Shown piece after piece: positions 12,401 through 23,672 of a stretch of 64,000 bases of DNA. The translations under genes were made by a program, and so were the position numbers. The notes beneath the pieces are model-generated. The model worked only from the letters and a program-made list of their open reading frames with translations, did no database searches and was not told the origin of the DNA. Position 1 is the stretch's first letter. Every line of letters starts with the position of its first letter. The stretch comes from Klebsormidium nitens (lineage: Eukaryota; Streptophyta; Klebsormidiophyceae; Klebsormidiales; Klebsormidiaceae), in contig DF237408.1 in NCBI GenBank assembly GCA_000708835.1, forward strand, positions 1-64,000. The letters are read 5' to 3'.

Positions 12401-15400
12401 CAAATTTGCAGCGGGCGGCTGGTCACCAGCTGAACAGCAAGAAGGTGCACAAGGTGTTGGCGGAAGCGAAAGCCGCGGGGCTCAACATGGATGAGAAGGT
12501 GAGCCACCGTGATGCTCGACAAAACACAGCAAAATAGTAGGTGTATGTATGAGCACAGTTCTTTTAGGGACCTGGGTCCTCCACCCGTATTCCAGATGCG
12601 AAACGAGCGGCTGTTGTCCTTGCGGAGACTGATGACAATTATCCTGGTTGTTGGCGGAGGCTTCGCATCTCCGGTGCTTTCCACACGGGCTGATTGGCGA
12701 CGAACTGACCGTCGACAACCGCAGATGTACGAGAGTGCCGTCCTGGCGTTTGTTCGCTGCGGCGAGGGTGCCCCTGCGTTGCGAATGTTGGAGGAGATGA
12801 CGTCAGCTGGCTATCCGCCAGCCATGGAGGCCAGCCAGGTGCTGACCAAGGTGCGTGGCACACTTCTCAGCACGGCCCGCACTTTCCAGCGCATCAGGAA
12901 GTTGCGAGCTGCCATGCGCTTAAACTTTGTCACCTGCATCGATGAGAAATCGTACAGAAGATCCTTTCTTAATTTTACTCGACATTATGATGGTGTTGTT
13001 GGATGGACTGTCATGTAGTCTGGTCATTCTTACCCGAAGATCGACTCGGTTTGCAAGTTTTACTTTCTCGGTCTGGTCAAGTCGGGCGACTACCTCCAGA
13101 CCGATGCATGTCTGCCTTGATTTTTGCATATGTAAGTGAGCAATACGAGCGAGCACTGTGCGGCGCCCAGCTTCTTTGCTGTAACTCACTGCGCAAATTC
13201 AGGGAATCACGTTGGGCCGACGGCATGTCGCTTCACCCTTCCAATCAAGTAAGGCCCAGGCACTGACCTCGTCCCCCGCTTCACAGTGCGTTGAGAAGGC
13301 GTTGGTTCGGGAGTGCAAAGCGGCAGCCCCTGCGGGCCGGCTGCGCCAGTTCCTGAAGGATATGGCGGCGGCGGGGGTGCTCCCGACAGCGGAGACGGGG
13401 GCCTCCATTGTCAGGACGCTGGCCCTCACCAAAGGGCCCCAGGCAGCCATGGGTGAGCGCTCAGAGGACAGTGCCCGAGTTCAGAGATTCTGGCCTGCAA
13501 AGTGTTCACATGGAAGTATCTGACTACGAAGTATTACTTGCACCCTGTTCCGCTTCAACATACTTGATGATGTTTGGACCTCTCATCGAGTCAACAACTT
13601 GTTCAAACGGCTGCTTGGCCACGTGACAGGTGAGGAGTATACGGGTGAAGGCCCCTGATTCACAAAGCGTCACGAAGCGCGGCGTCGGTCCATACAAAGG
13701 GGACAATTCTTAGCTGAAACCGAATAATTTGACCTCCCTTGCAGATGTTGCGTGGGAGTTGCAGCGGGGCCACGTGAAGCCTCTTGGAGCTGCCACGTGG
13801 GAGGTTTTGCGGAGCGCCATCAAGGACGCTGTCCCGTCCTTGTACAAGCAGGTGAGCTGCTGGCTGTACGGCGTCGCTGACGTAAGCAAGTACTGCGGAC
13901 GTGGCTTTAAGGAACTAGGGATAAAGGAGACGCAAACGTAAAGCCTTCGCAAATGTTGGGTTTCCCCAGATTGACCACGGCAAGGTCGGCAGTATGGGCC
14001 AGGAAGCCATATGCGGTGTGGTTAGAAAGGAGTGAAAAGGACAACCTCCTGAGCTTATCGAGGAGTCCTGGGCAAAGAATCGCAGCTAGATGAGGATGGT
14101 TATGCGCAGAGTATGCCGTGCTGTTGCGTCAGCACACGGACCTTGTCTGGTCTGTGCTTCGAATTGCGCGCTCTGCCTATGACGGCCTTGTGCAGCTTCA
14201 ACTTGGATTCAAGAGCGGACGGCAATCTCCAAGACCTCTCTTTGTTCTGCAGGCTGCGGCTGCGGCACGCCTGCTTCCTGCTGCCTTGGAAGAAGATGGG
14301 GAGGAGGTTGACAGGTATGCACTTTTCGAGCACGGCCTTGCAAGGGTCATTGCGCAAGAAGGAGGCCCCCTTCGCGGGTCTTCAGCATGTGGTGGTGGTT
14401 CGGGGCAGTGTGTGAAACATCTGCGAAATGCGCGATATAGTTGGCACTCGACGGGCTCTGTTCTTGGCGAAGCTTCAACTTTAATATGGCCACAGGCATA
14501 AAGCGTCCATGTGCTCGAACTTCGGGTACAAGAGCAGAAGCTTTAGCTACTTTGAGGGTCCGATCAAAATCCTTCACTGCCAGAAGTCAGTCGGCAATTC
14601 GGCCACCTCTTTTTCTCGCCTTGCAGCACTGTGTACGAGACGTGCATTGCGGCCTGCGCCCGGGCTGGGGACGGCGTGTCGGCTCTTACTCTCTTCGAGG
14701 CGCTGCAGAAGCGAGGCCTGACCACCGACCTCACCATCGAGAAGGCAAGCTGCTTTCCGCTGACGCCGAGATCCTCGCTCTTGATGCTTTGTCAGCAGGT
14801 CTTCGGACTGCGGTGCTGGGAGGGTCTATGTCAGCCTGCAGAGAACACTCTGAGCTTGCAAGGGACGAATTCTGTGCCTAAGTGCAGAGACCACTCGTTT
14901 CACTTTATTATCGGCTGCTCTTGAACTGTTATCCCATGTTTTCAATCATATGCGCAAGCAAGAGGAGGGTGGAAGCCACCGCTTTTCCTGGAAGACGAGA
15001 GTCGAGGTGCGCAGACGGACGTCAGCACCAGATCTGTGAGATCCAGGGTTTGTGTAACAGCAGATGCACGTGTACTTCTGGCAGGTTTGGCTCGACACCG
15101 TTGGGGCGGCGATCCAGGGCGCCATCACGGGGGTTGCGGCCGAGAACACCACCGATAACGAAGACGAACCCGGGAAGAGCACTCAGGTAGGCCAATCTTT
15201 CGCAAGTGCTTCCATTGATAAGGAGTGCGAAAGTCGCTAAGCTCGTCGCAGGTGTCTTGAATCTTCTCCATCTGTTGCAGAGAATTGTATGGAACTTCAG
15301 AATCCAAAGGTGTCGCGGTCCTACGGCTTCCGTTCGTCTTGCATGTCCTCGGCTCGTCCTAGATTTGGGCAGTCGCCGTAGGTCGCGACTCCGGCTAGAC

Positions 15401-17140
15401 CACGTCCATTCTGTACCCTGCAGGCTGACGTCGCGTTTGGCGGGACCGAGGTCGCTCGCCAGCTGGCCGCGTCGGGGATTCGACTGACGGCCAGAAGTGT
15501 CCCCGAACTCATCTCAGCCGTGGCTGCCGCGTCGGACTCGGATGCCGAAATTGCGCGCCGGCCCCGAGAGCCGGACGGAGCGGGGGTGACCCGGGCAATG
15601 CTGCTGGTGGACGTACTGCCCAAGCTGGTGAGGCGACTCACAATCTGCTGAATGTTGAGCCTCTTCAAAATGCACAAAGTCTAATTCTTTTATTAGAATA
15701 AGGCGCTGAAAGTTAAAACGAAAGTCGCCGACAGGGTCCAAGCCTTACGTGGCGGCAAGGCGGGGGATCAATCTCGTTTGTCTTAGCTGTTCTGGAGTTC
15801 AAAGTCAAGGTTCCAAGCTGCGAAGGCTCACCGTGTGCTTTGGGTGCACTCTAAAGAAATGCCGTGCGATCCGTATATTGACTCGCTTTGTGTGCTCGTG
15901 CAGTTCGACTTGCCACCAAGTGCTAGTGCGTACAGCGCACTGATGAAGGCATGTTGGGACCAGAAACAGGTGAGGATGTGAGCTCCTTATTAGGCGCACC
16001 TAGCTCACCGTCGCTCAAGAAGTCGTGTGGTCGTCATTGCGCTGAAAGGTCCGTTGTGAAGGCTTGCAGAGGAGACGCGTACGGCCAGAGTCCACTGGCA
16101 GCGTCTGCTGGTTGTCCTGGTTTACCATTTCCAAGCTGGGTGTAGGTGGATTCAACACCTCGTAACACCGTGCTCCTGTTTGGAAACGGACTATATGGCT
16201 GGACAGCTGCACGCGACGCAGGAGCGTTAACTTCACAAGCTTTGCGACTTGGCCAGCAAGCGGTCACTGCGGCAACCTATGACGGGCTTCGAAAGATTGG
16301 GTGGTTCCTTCTTGGAGTCCCTCCGTGTCTGCGTGCCTCTGTGGAGGAACGCAGCAAGCTGATGCCCCGTTTTGTGCCTTCTGGTCAGTTCTTGCGGGTT
16401 GAGGAGGTATGGCAGCGGATGCGGGTGGCCCAGGTGGTCCCAGACCTTGCCACGTGGCAGCTCCGCATCAAGGCCTTGGCGCGCGAGCGGCTCATCGCAG
16501 GACGCGTCAGTGCACTGCTGGCGAGCATGCAGAAGGACGGAGTGGCCCCAGACGAAGGGACGCTCAGGTACTCCGCAAAGAACATTGACAGGTCTTGGCC
16601 TAAACGTAGTCAATTCAGCCTAGACAGCCTATGGGAAGCTGTGAAGCTGCGACTTGAGCTTGCTCTTCACGGCTCTTTGTGCTTTCACTTCTTCCAGGCA
16701 CGTTGAGTATCTTTACGTAATCGCTTGTGTCAGGATGCTGTTTCCATGAAAGACACTGACTGGTCGTGTCTGCTCGTTACAGGACCATGTTGCAAGCCTG
16801 CCGGGTCTCGGGTGACCTCCCTGGTGTCCGTTACATGATGAGCGTCATTCACTCCTTTGAGCGTCAGGAGGCCAGCCGTAGCAGCGGCACGGCCTCCTCG
16901 GAAGAACAACAGCCACGCAGCACTGGGGAGCTGCCCACGATCAAAGCCCGGCGTGTTGTCACTAGGCGGAGCACGCTGCGGAATCCGGAGCCCCCGCTAG
17001 ACCCCCTGAAAGAGAGGGACAGACGAAGGAAGCGGTTTACATCGAAAACGTCGGCTGCTGTGCCATCACAAGCTGAGGGCGAAGGCTGGCCCAAATTAGC
17101 TGTTGTGGGCTCGCCTGTCACAGACCCATCTTGTTCATAA
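9453..17140 (+). CDS. P-class pentatricopeptide repeat protein, intron-rich
   Basis: PPR proteins bind organellar RNA in a sequence-specific way. Exons: 9453-10082, 10567-10725, 10915-10971, 11149-11231, 11398-11516, 11725-11892, 12114-12259, 12412-12498, 12725-12850, 13287-13452, 13745-13851, 13970-14015, 14110-14314, 14627-14744, 15085-15186, 15424-15627, 15904-15969, 16389-16567, 16783-17140; about 1041 aa, all phases compatible. PPR repeats are clear in VAYGWHAVERLKRQGLRPD, WTFNTLIKMHALQGDKDGA, VTYNTLLETCVQARRFDSA, and a 35-residue repeat from SAYSALMKAC to VVPDL rebuilt across the 15970-16388 intron. The first about 210 residues lack repeats and may hold a transit peptide and linker. The tail is basic and Ser/Arg-rich. 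Introns after 10725 and 14744 use GC donors. Exon 13970-14015 is the weakest. The RNA target is unknown. Confidence 0.88.
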
Positions 17141-17980
17141 CGGAAATGTCGAGGGGTGTATAGTAGTCATTCTGATGTTCGTATCTGACTTGTTCTTTAG
17201 AAAATTATTCTCTTGCGATCTTGGGGACCGCAGTAGTGAGAATGCTGCCGGCTCTGCCCTACTTATTCTGACGTTCGTGTTACCACATTTGTCAGATGTG
17301 GTGAAAACCGTCGTTCTCACCGGGGGGGCACCAAGTACATGTGATACTAATATGACTTGAATTGAACGCTGATGTGTCGATAGCGCGCTGCCATATCGTC
17401 TGTACATGCGGCGGCCCTCATAATATTGACCAATGGAATTTCGAACCGACCACTGGAAGCTTAAATACATGTGCGCTGCGGTGAACGTACTCAGCCATAC
17501 ATGCGGTAGTTGGAGGCGAATCGAGGTGTGTACGACATGTATGCATCGCACATATGTTCATTTGTAAATTGAGATCATGTCTCGCTTGACCCAGTACCGT
17601 GAAGGAGCTTGCAATCACACTCTGACAGGGTGCCCTTTTGAGCCGGGGTTACCGGGGTCATGTGCATATGCACCATTTCGACATTCTTAGTTTGACAAAA
17701 GCTGCATTCATTCGCTGTGCAAGGAGACGCCTAGCTTGTACAGCAAAATGCAACTTATGACTGCGGATTGCAGCACCTAGGTCCAACACGCAACTCAAAA
17801 ATACACGCGCCTCGTAGCTGCAACGAAGCACCTATAGTACATGTCTCATCTTAACAACCCGTACAAGTTGCCTAAGTTCTGGGTTCCTACAGATAGAAAG
17901 AATATCACAGAGCTGAATCGAGCAGATTTCAAGTAACAAATTCACAATGTAGACAACTCCACCGACCCTCAAGATGGTAC
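17141..17980. other. Intergenic between convergent 3' ends
   Basis: This AT-richer gap holds the 3' UTRs of the PPR gene (plus) and the DUF2358 gene (minus). A TGTAAATT at about 17564 resembles the TGTAA polyadenylation signal of green algae. No coding signal was seen. Confidence 0.45.
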
Positions 17981-19886
17981 TCAGCTTTTCTTTTTCTGTT
18001 TGGGGTTAGGCTTAATGAGCTGCCGAAGCCCATCTGCCGGGGAGATATCCCAGCTCTCAACGTGCCTGCAATACAAGAAAGTTGGCTGCGTAAATGCGTG
18101 CGCTCATGCATGTCATAATTTATAGAGTATTGTGCGCCCAACAAGCGAGCATGAGACCCTGTTAGAAGCCCATATTGCACACACAACAGCTTGGCGGTCA
18201 GTTCGCTTGTAATTTGGCACTTACTTGACTATTTTCTTGCTTGTTGGGTCGAAGTAGTGCTCTGTTCCCCCGGAAGCTGCAAATAAACTTTCTGTTTGAG
18301 CTGAAGGTTTCCGCTTCCAATCTGGGAGGTGCAAGCGCACAAAGTACATTGGTAAGACTCAGTAAGGGGATGCCTTGAAAGGAGACCACCGGCAGCCATG
18401 TTCAACTTCACTCTTTAATGCACCCTTACATCAGCAGAACGTGGACATTGACATTGAACCCGGGCATAAGGTATCACTTGATCGTGCTGGCATACTTGAT
18501 ACATTACGTCTCAAACAGACAGTGGAGCCCAAGAAACAAGCCATCGCTTCACGGAGCGCATCGCTTGGCAGAATGAGGTTTCCAACCTGCAAGGATTGGC
18601 CGCCAGGGAAGGCCCAACACACATCTGAACCGCCACTTGGCTGCGATCTTATTCTGCAAAGAACAGCAGGTAGGGCGTCAGCATAGCTTCGATGGAGTTT
18701 TGAAAGTAAAGAGGACCCCTGTAGAGAAGGCTAGCGGGCGAATCACTGCAGGACTCCAGATTTTGTGGGGGGCAGATGCTTTCGGATGCTGTCATATGCT
18801 GGAGCCCAATAAACTTTTTCTTGATATTGATGTCGGCGGGCTTGCCTAAACCATGTTTTCCTGATAGATGTGTCCCAATTCGAAATATCTTTGCGGATGG
18901 GGTTAGACCTCGGACGTTAACGTTGGTGGAGGCAATACGCAACAGACCTTTTCACGCAATCGAGCTCTCACCTCAGACTCCTGCCAATCAGTGATGGTCA
19001 GGTTGACCTCCTGCAAGGAAGAGGGACATGTCAGAGTGGCAGCTGGGAAGCACGATAAAGCAGTACAATGCATGATTGCGGATGTCCGGTATTGTCAAGC
19101 GATCACATGAAGGGGAGAGGCCGTACCTCCATGAAGCTGCCAAGGTTGCTGACATTTCGCTTGAAGCGATAGAGCCCTCTAAAGCTGGCAAACGGGTCCG
19201 CAAACTCGCAGTCCTTGTCGTAGATCCGGGTTGTCATGTCGCCTGTGACAATGGCGATCAGCGGTTGATCCGTCAGACATCTGGCAAGACTATGTTAAGA
19301 ACTTATAATTGACGACGACGCACATCTCATTGAACACTTCATTACTCTTTTGTGCACTTCACAAGCATCATGTGAATGTCAGGGCAAGCTGCAAAGGGCA
19401 CCTGTGATGCAAAGTTCACATGGTCACCAGACAAGCAAAGCTGACACAGCTGACCCAATTGACTTTGCCCCGCTGACCTGTGACAAAGTACGATTTGTCA
19501 TAATCAGCCCGCAGCAGGGCCACAACCTCCTCATGGGACAAGGGCAGCACCGCCTCATCGATCTCATCTTCCTCCTCCTTGTCCTTCTTGGGACGAAATG
19601 CCGCCACGGCCTGCCCAAACGCCTCTGAGGCATACCACGCAGCCTTCACAGGAAGAGACGACTCTGCTGTTGGCGCAGTCTTTTCCGGTGCCGCTTTACA
19701 TTGGACTCTTAAATGCTGCCCATACTGAATTGATGAGCGGTGGTGCGCTGTCTTCAGGCTGTGAATTGGGGCACCGCTTAATGAAGCGTGAGTCGAGGAC
19801 AGAGAGTCAACAAGCTGATTCTGAGGGCACAAAGGATGGCGCAAGAGGGAGGGAGTGCTCGTCACGGGAGCGAATGAGCACGCCAT
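17981..19886 (-). CDS. DUF2358 family protein, probably plastid-targeted
   Basis: Exons in coding order: 19478-19886, 19127-19242, 18972-19010, 18587-18653, 18225-18276, 17981-18065; 255 aa, in frame. The first about 70 residues are Ser/Thr/Pro-rich with few acidic residues, as in a chloroplast transit peptide. The body carries the DUF2358 pattern: RADYDKSYFVTG, DMTTRIYDKDCEFADPF, RFKRNVSNLGSFME, then WRFRCVLGLPWRPILA, GGTEHYFDPTSKKIV, HVESWDISPADGLRQL, and a Lys-rich tail. Members are found in cyanobacteria and plastids and are thought to have an NTF2/SnoaL-like fold; no reaction is established, so I assign none. It diverges from the DUF819 gene across about 640 bp. Confidence 0.88.
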
Positions 19887-20530
19887 CGTGCTTTGGACGC
19901 CAGCTCAATGTGCTGATCGATCGATCGACTGTCCAGAACATACGTTGAAATCTGGGCTGGTCCGGTTATCCCGGCGGTTAATCTAGCACAGGCCACACTC
20001 GTCAGCACTCAGGCCGCCCGAGTAGGTATGTTCTCTACTTAGTATACTGTATGACTCCGTCACTCCGAGCTCCGGCCGCGCCCGCTGGTCAAGCAAACCT
20101 CGGCCACGTTAACCCGGCTATCATGTGGAAGACGACAATGTTGAGGGAGCCCCTAAAAATCTCTACGAAAGAAAACCATAAACCGCACATTCCCACTGCC
20201 AAGGACGCACAAATCCGGAAGTGAAGGGGGTCTGCAGGGTCTTTGGTTGCAGATTCTCCTTCTGGCGTCACCCATTGAGCATGTATTTGCGTCTAAATGT
20301 GCCCAGCCTGACGAATGTGAAGGGCGTTTGGGATCTAGGCAAACGATGAGCTGCAGGTGAAAGGAGGGTGAAAGAGCTAGACGTCAGCTCGTGCACCGGC
20401 AGTGCGCAAGCCAGCACACTCACTGCAGAACTGTTCTGCTTCTTGAAGGGCCCTCACCGCAATTGCCCATCACATCAATGAGTTGCAAGCGCAATTGATT
20501 GAGGCGTCGTTAAACTTGTTGATTGAAATC
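19887..20530. other. Divergent upstream region of DUF2358 and DUF819 genes
   Basis: Two genes that both look plastid-directed are divergent here and may share a promoter. A run of tandem GATC (GATCGATCGATCGA) lies near 19914-19930. No clear TATA box was found. Confidence 0.4.
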
Positions 20531-23500
20531 ATGAGCACGTCAAGGCTTGTTGGAGTGCACCACAAAACTGCATGCATCACTTTCCCGCAGACTCAGGATG
20601 CTGCCACTCAGAAGAGGAGGAAACTGAGCGTCGCAGCATTGCAGGGGCAAGCAGTGGGGAACCAGATACTCTCAAAGTATGGCAATCACAACTTGTATGT
20701 AAGGAGCATCAGACCCTCCTTCCTGCCTCTGAGGCCTCAGCATCGAACACGCTCGCATACAGCGCCCCCCTGTGTTGCCGCGGTGTCCAGCCCCGCTACC
20801 GCGGCTGCCCCTCTGGCCAGTGTCGCTGTCTCGTTGAGAACGCAGCTACAGCAGTGGCAGGCGAGCCCCTTGGTGGGAAACTCAGAATGGGCCGTCTGGG
20901 CCTTCTTGTTGGCGGCAGGGGCAGCAGGACTCTGGTGAGCTTTCTTTTCTTCCTGGAACTTCATGCCAAGGACACAAGCTCCCCGCGCACCACCTCGCAA
21001 GTTGTCCCACCGATGCCCTTGCCAACCTGCAAAGTTTCATGACTTGCTCAAAGTAAACACCTTCGCCAAGTTCAGAGACAAGTTGATCTGCTTGTCAACA
21101 AAAGCCCCCTGTACAGCGGCGGTTTGAGTCGTGGACCACTGTCCCAATATATCCCTTGATTTCATCTTGTTGATCACATGTCTGCCCCGAAAAATTGCGT
21201 AGGTCTGAGAAGACGACTTTGGGCCAGGCTCTGAGCGGTCCGCTGGTGAGCACGCTGATTGGCCTGGCCCTCAGCAACCTGGGCGTCCTCCCCGCGGCCG
21301 CCCCCGCCTACGCTGTGGTCAACAAGTTCCTGCTGCCCCTCGCTGTGCCCCTCCTCCTGTTCAGTGCTGACATCAAGCGGGTGTTTAGCGAGACAGGGCG
21401 CCTCTGGCTGGCCTTCCTCCTGGGAGCCGGTGAGAGCCGCCAACCATGGGGACAGCCCCTCCCTCTGCCTGACACGCTCGCATAGCAGAACCAACTTTGA
21501 TGAAGCGAGTCTTGCATATCAATGGCAATTGTGGTAAATTGTTCAGGAAGAAGTTTGCAGGCCATCCGCATACCAGCGCGCATGCCGATAGCAGCAAGGA
21601 TCGGTGCTACACAAGCTCAAGGTCCAATCGATCCCAAAATGTGGATCAACGTCAAGTTTACTCTGCTGCAGTACCAATTTTGGCTCGCTTTTACCAAGTC
21701 TTCAGGTTATCGATTGGCATAGATGCTGGAGGCCCAAACGGTCCCCTCGATTCATACTGAGTCTACCTGTCCGCATGCTTTGCAAGGTTAGCGGCGACTG
21801 TGGCGGGGTCGTTCGCCGCGCTTTCCCTGTTTCCTCTTCGTTCCCTGGGGGAGGATGGCTGGAAGATGGCAGCTGCGCTGATGAGCAGGCACATCGGAGG
21901 GGGTGAGTCCTCCAAGTTTGGTTGGGCAGAACGTTGGGAAACAAACGGATGGGACAGTATTTGCATCTCATGATGACAGATCTACCACTACATTTTGAAA
22001 CTGGACGCATAAAACACATTGAAAAAACAGCAGCTTCATCAAGTGAAAATTGGGCCAGGTATTGATGTCAGATCTTGGCAAAGGTGCGGCAATAGAGACT
22101 CCTCAACTTCCAAACCACCCGGAGTACCAGCGAGATGTACATTCTGATAATCTGAACGATCGAACACCGACAATAGAGACTACATTGCTGCGTCTCTTGA
22201 AACCCTCCTGGTTGTCGTCATTCCGCCTCCCTTAAGCCCCATGTATCCATCTCGCAGCGGTGAACTACGTGGCTGTGTCAGAGGCCCTCCAGACGTCCTC
22301 CTCCATGGTCGCCGCTGGGCTGGCAGCCGACAACCTCATCTGCGCCCTCTACTTCACCCTCGTATTCGCCCTGGCCGCCGGCATTCCCCCCGACCAACCA
22401 AGCGCCGCCACGTCATCACCTATCACATCTGCCGCTCTCCCTCCAGAAGAAGGAAAGAGCACATTTACAGTTCTGGAGGGCTCAACCGCTCTAGCACTAT
22501 CGGCTGCAATCTGCGCCGTTGGGAGCCGGCTGTCCAAGTTGCCTGCGTTGCGCGTATTGGGCGGGGGGATCCCCTGCATGACGGCAGTGGTGGTTGCGCT
22601 GGCCACGCTGCTGCCAAAGCAAGTCGGGGCGCTGGCGCCGGCGGGAGAAGCCCTTGCCGTGATTCTTATGCAGGTGAGGCACTGCCTGCCGTGGCAGGCT
22701 CTCGATCATGAATATGAACGGGACTGAGCTGCTGATGACCGCCCTCTGTTCCCAGCTCTGAACCCTTGACCCGGAGCCGACCTCGAGCTTCTACTTCAGA
22801 AAAGCATTGCACCCTTGGGACCCACTGTGCACTGGAGTCGCCTTCCGGCCTCTCGTTTCAAATTGAGACGAGCATGGAAGTCGATCAATCATTACGGACA
22901 AGGAAGGAAGTCCGATTACTAGACGAAAAAGCTACGAAGTCGGACCACCCGTTTCTTCGAAGTTCCGTGTGTTGCGTGCTCTTGCATGTACCGAACAAAA
23001 GCCGCCAAGGGACACTTGTCGTTGCGCGTGATCCCCCATGACGTATCCCTACGTGTCTTTCAAACAGGCAAACTCTGTTTCACGCCCCTTTTCTTGGTGC
23101 TCCTCCAGGTGTTCTTTGCCACGGTGGGCGCCAGCGGCAGCGTGGCGTACGTCGTGACCACCGCCCCCTCGCTGTTCGCCTTCTCCGCGCTGCAAATCAC
23201 GGTCCACCTGGCACTGACCCTCGTAAGCGGGCGCCCCTTTTGACGCTGCTCACGCGCCCTTATACTGCGGCTTGAGGCTCAGTTTCATTGACGCTTTCGC
23301 TTGATGTCAACGGCTAAGGTCGACCGGGCCACTGGCAATTAGAGGAGTCCGCCGGGTCGAATGGTGGAGTCCCATGCTATCCTCCAACTCTTTGCAGCCA
23401 AGGGCCGTTTGATTTGACGAGCCCCTGAGTAATTTGCCCTGCTATTCTCGTATTTGGTCCAGGGCTTCGGCAAGCTCCTCGGGTTCAGCCGGCGCGACCT

Positions 23501-23672
23501 GCTGCTGGCGTCCAATGCGAACGTGGGCGGTCCGTCCACTGCCGCGGGCATGGCCACCGCCAAGGGCTGGCGCGCGTCGCTGGTGCCGGCCATCCTGGTG
23601 GGCATCTTCGGATACGCGACCGCCACCTTCTTGTCCATCTACGTGGGCCACACATTCTTCCGACGATTCTAA
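20531..23672 (+). CDS. DUF819 integral membrane protein
   Basis: Exons: 20531-20934, 21203-21429, 21792-21902, 22258-22673, 23109-23222, 23463-23672; 493 aa, in frame. The frame continues upstream, but 20531 is the first in-frame ATG. The N-terminal about 100 residues are Ser/Arg/Thr-rich, consistent with an organelle transit peptide. The rest is strongly hydrophobic, with segments such as WAVWAFLLAAGAAGLW, SGPLVSTLIGLALSNLGVLP, VNKFLLPLAVPLLLFSADI and MAAALMSRHIGGG; AVNYVAVSEAL and LASNANVGGPSTAAGMA follow. These conserved blocks match DUF819 (YjcL-like) permeases found in bacteria and plants. The SRHIGGGAVNY and NANVGGPSTAA repeats suggest two inverted halves, as in secondary transporters. 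The substrate is unknown. About 10-12 membrane helices are likely. Confidence 0.88.

Noticed and set aside
16146-16388. Open extension upstream of the PPR exon at 16389
   Set aside because: It is in frame, but skipping it joins exons 17 and 18 into an exact 35-residue PPR repeat, so it is treated as intron.
19914-19930. Tandem GATC run
   Set aside because: A simple low-complexity stretch; no functional inference is justified.
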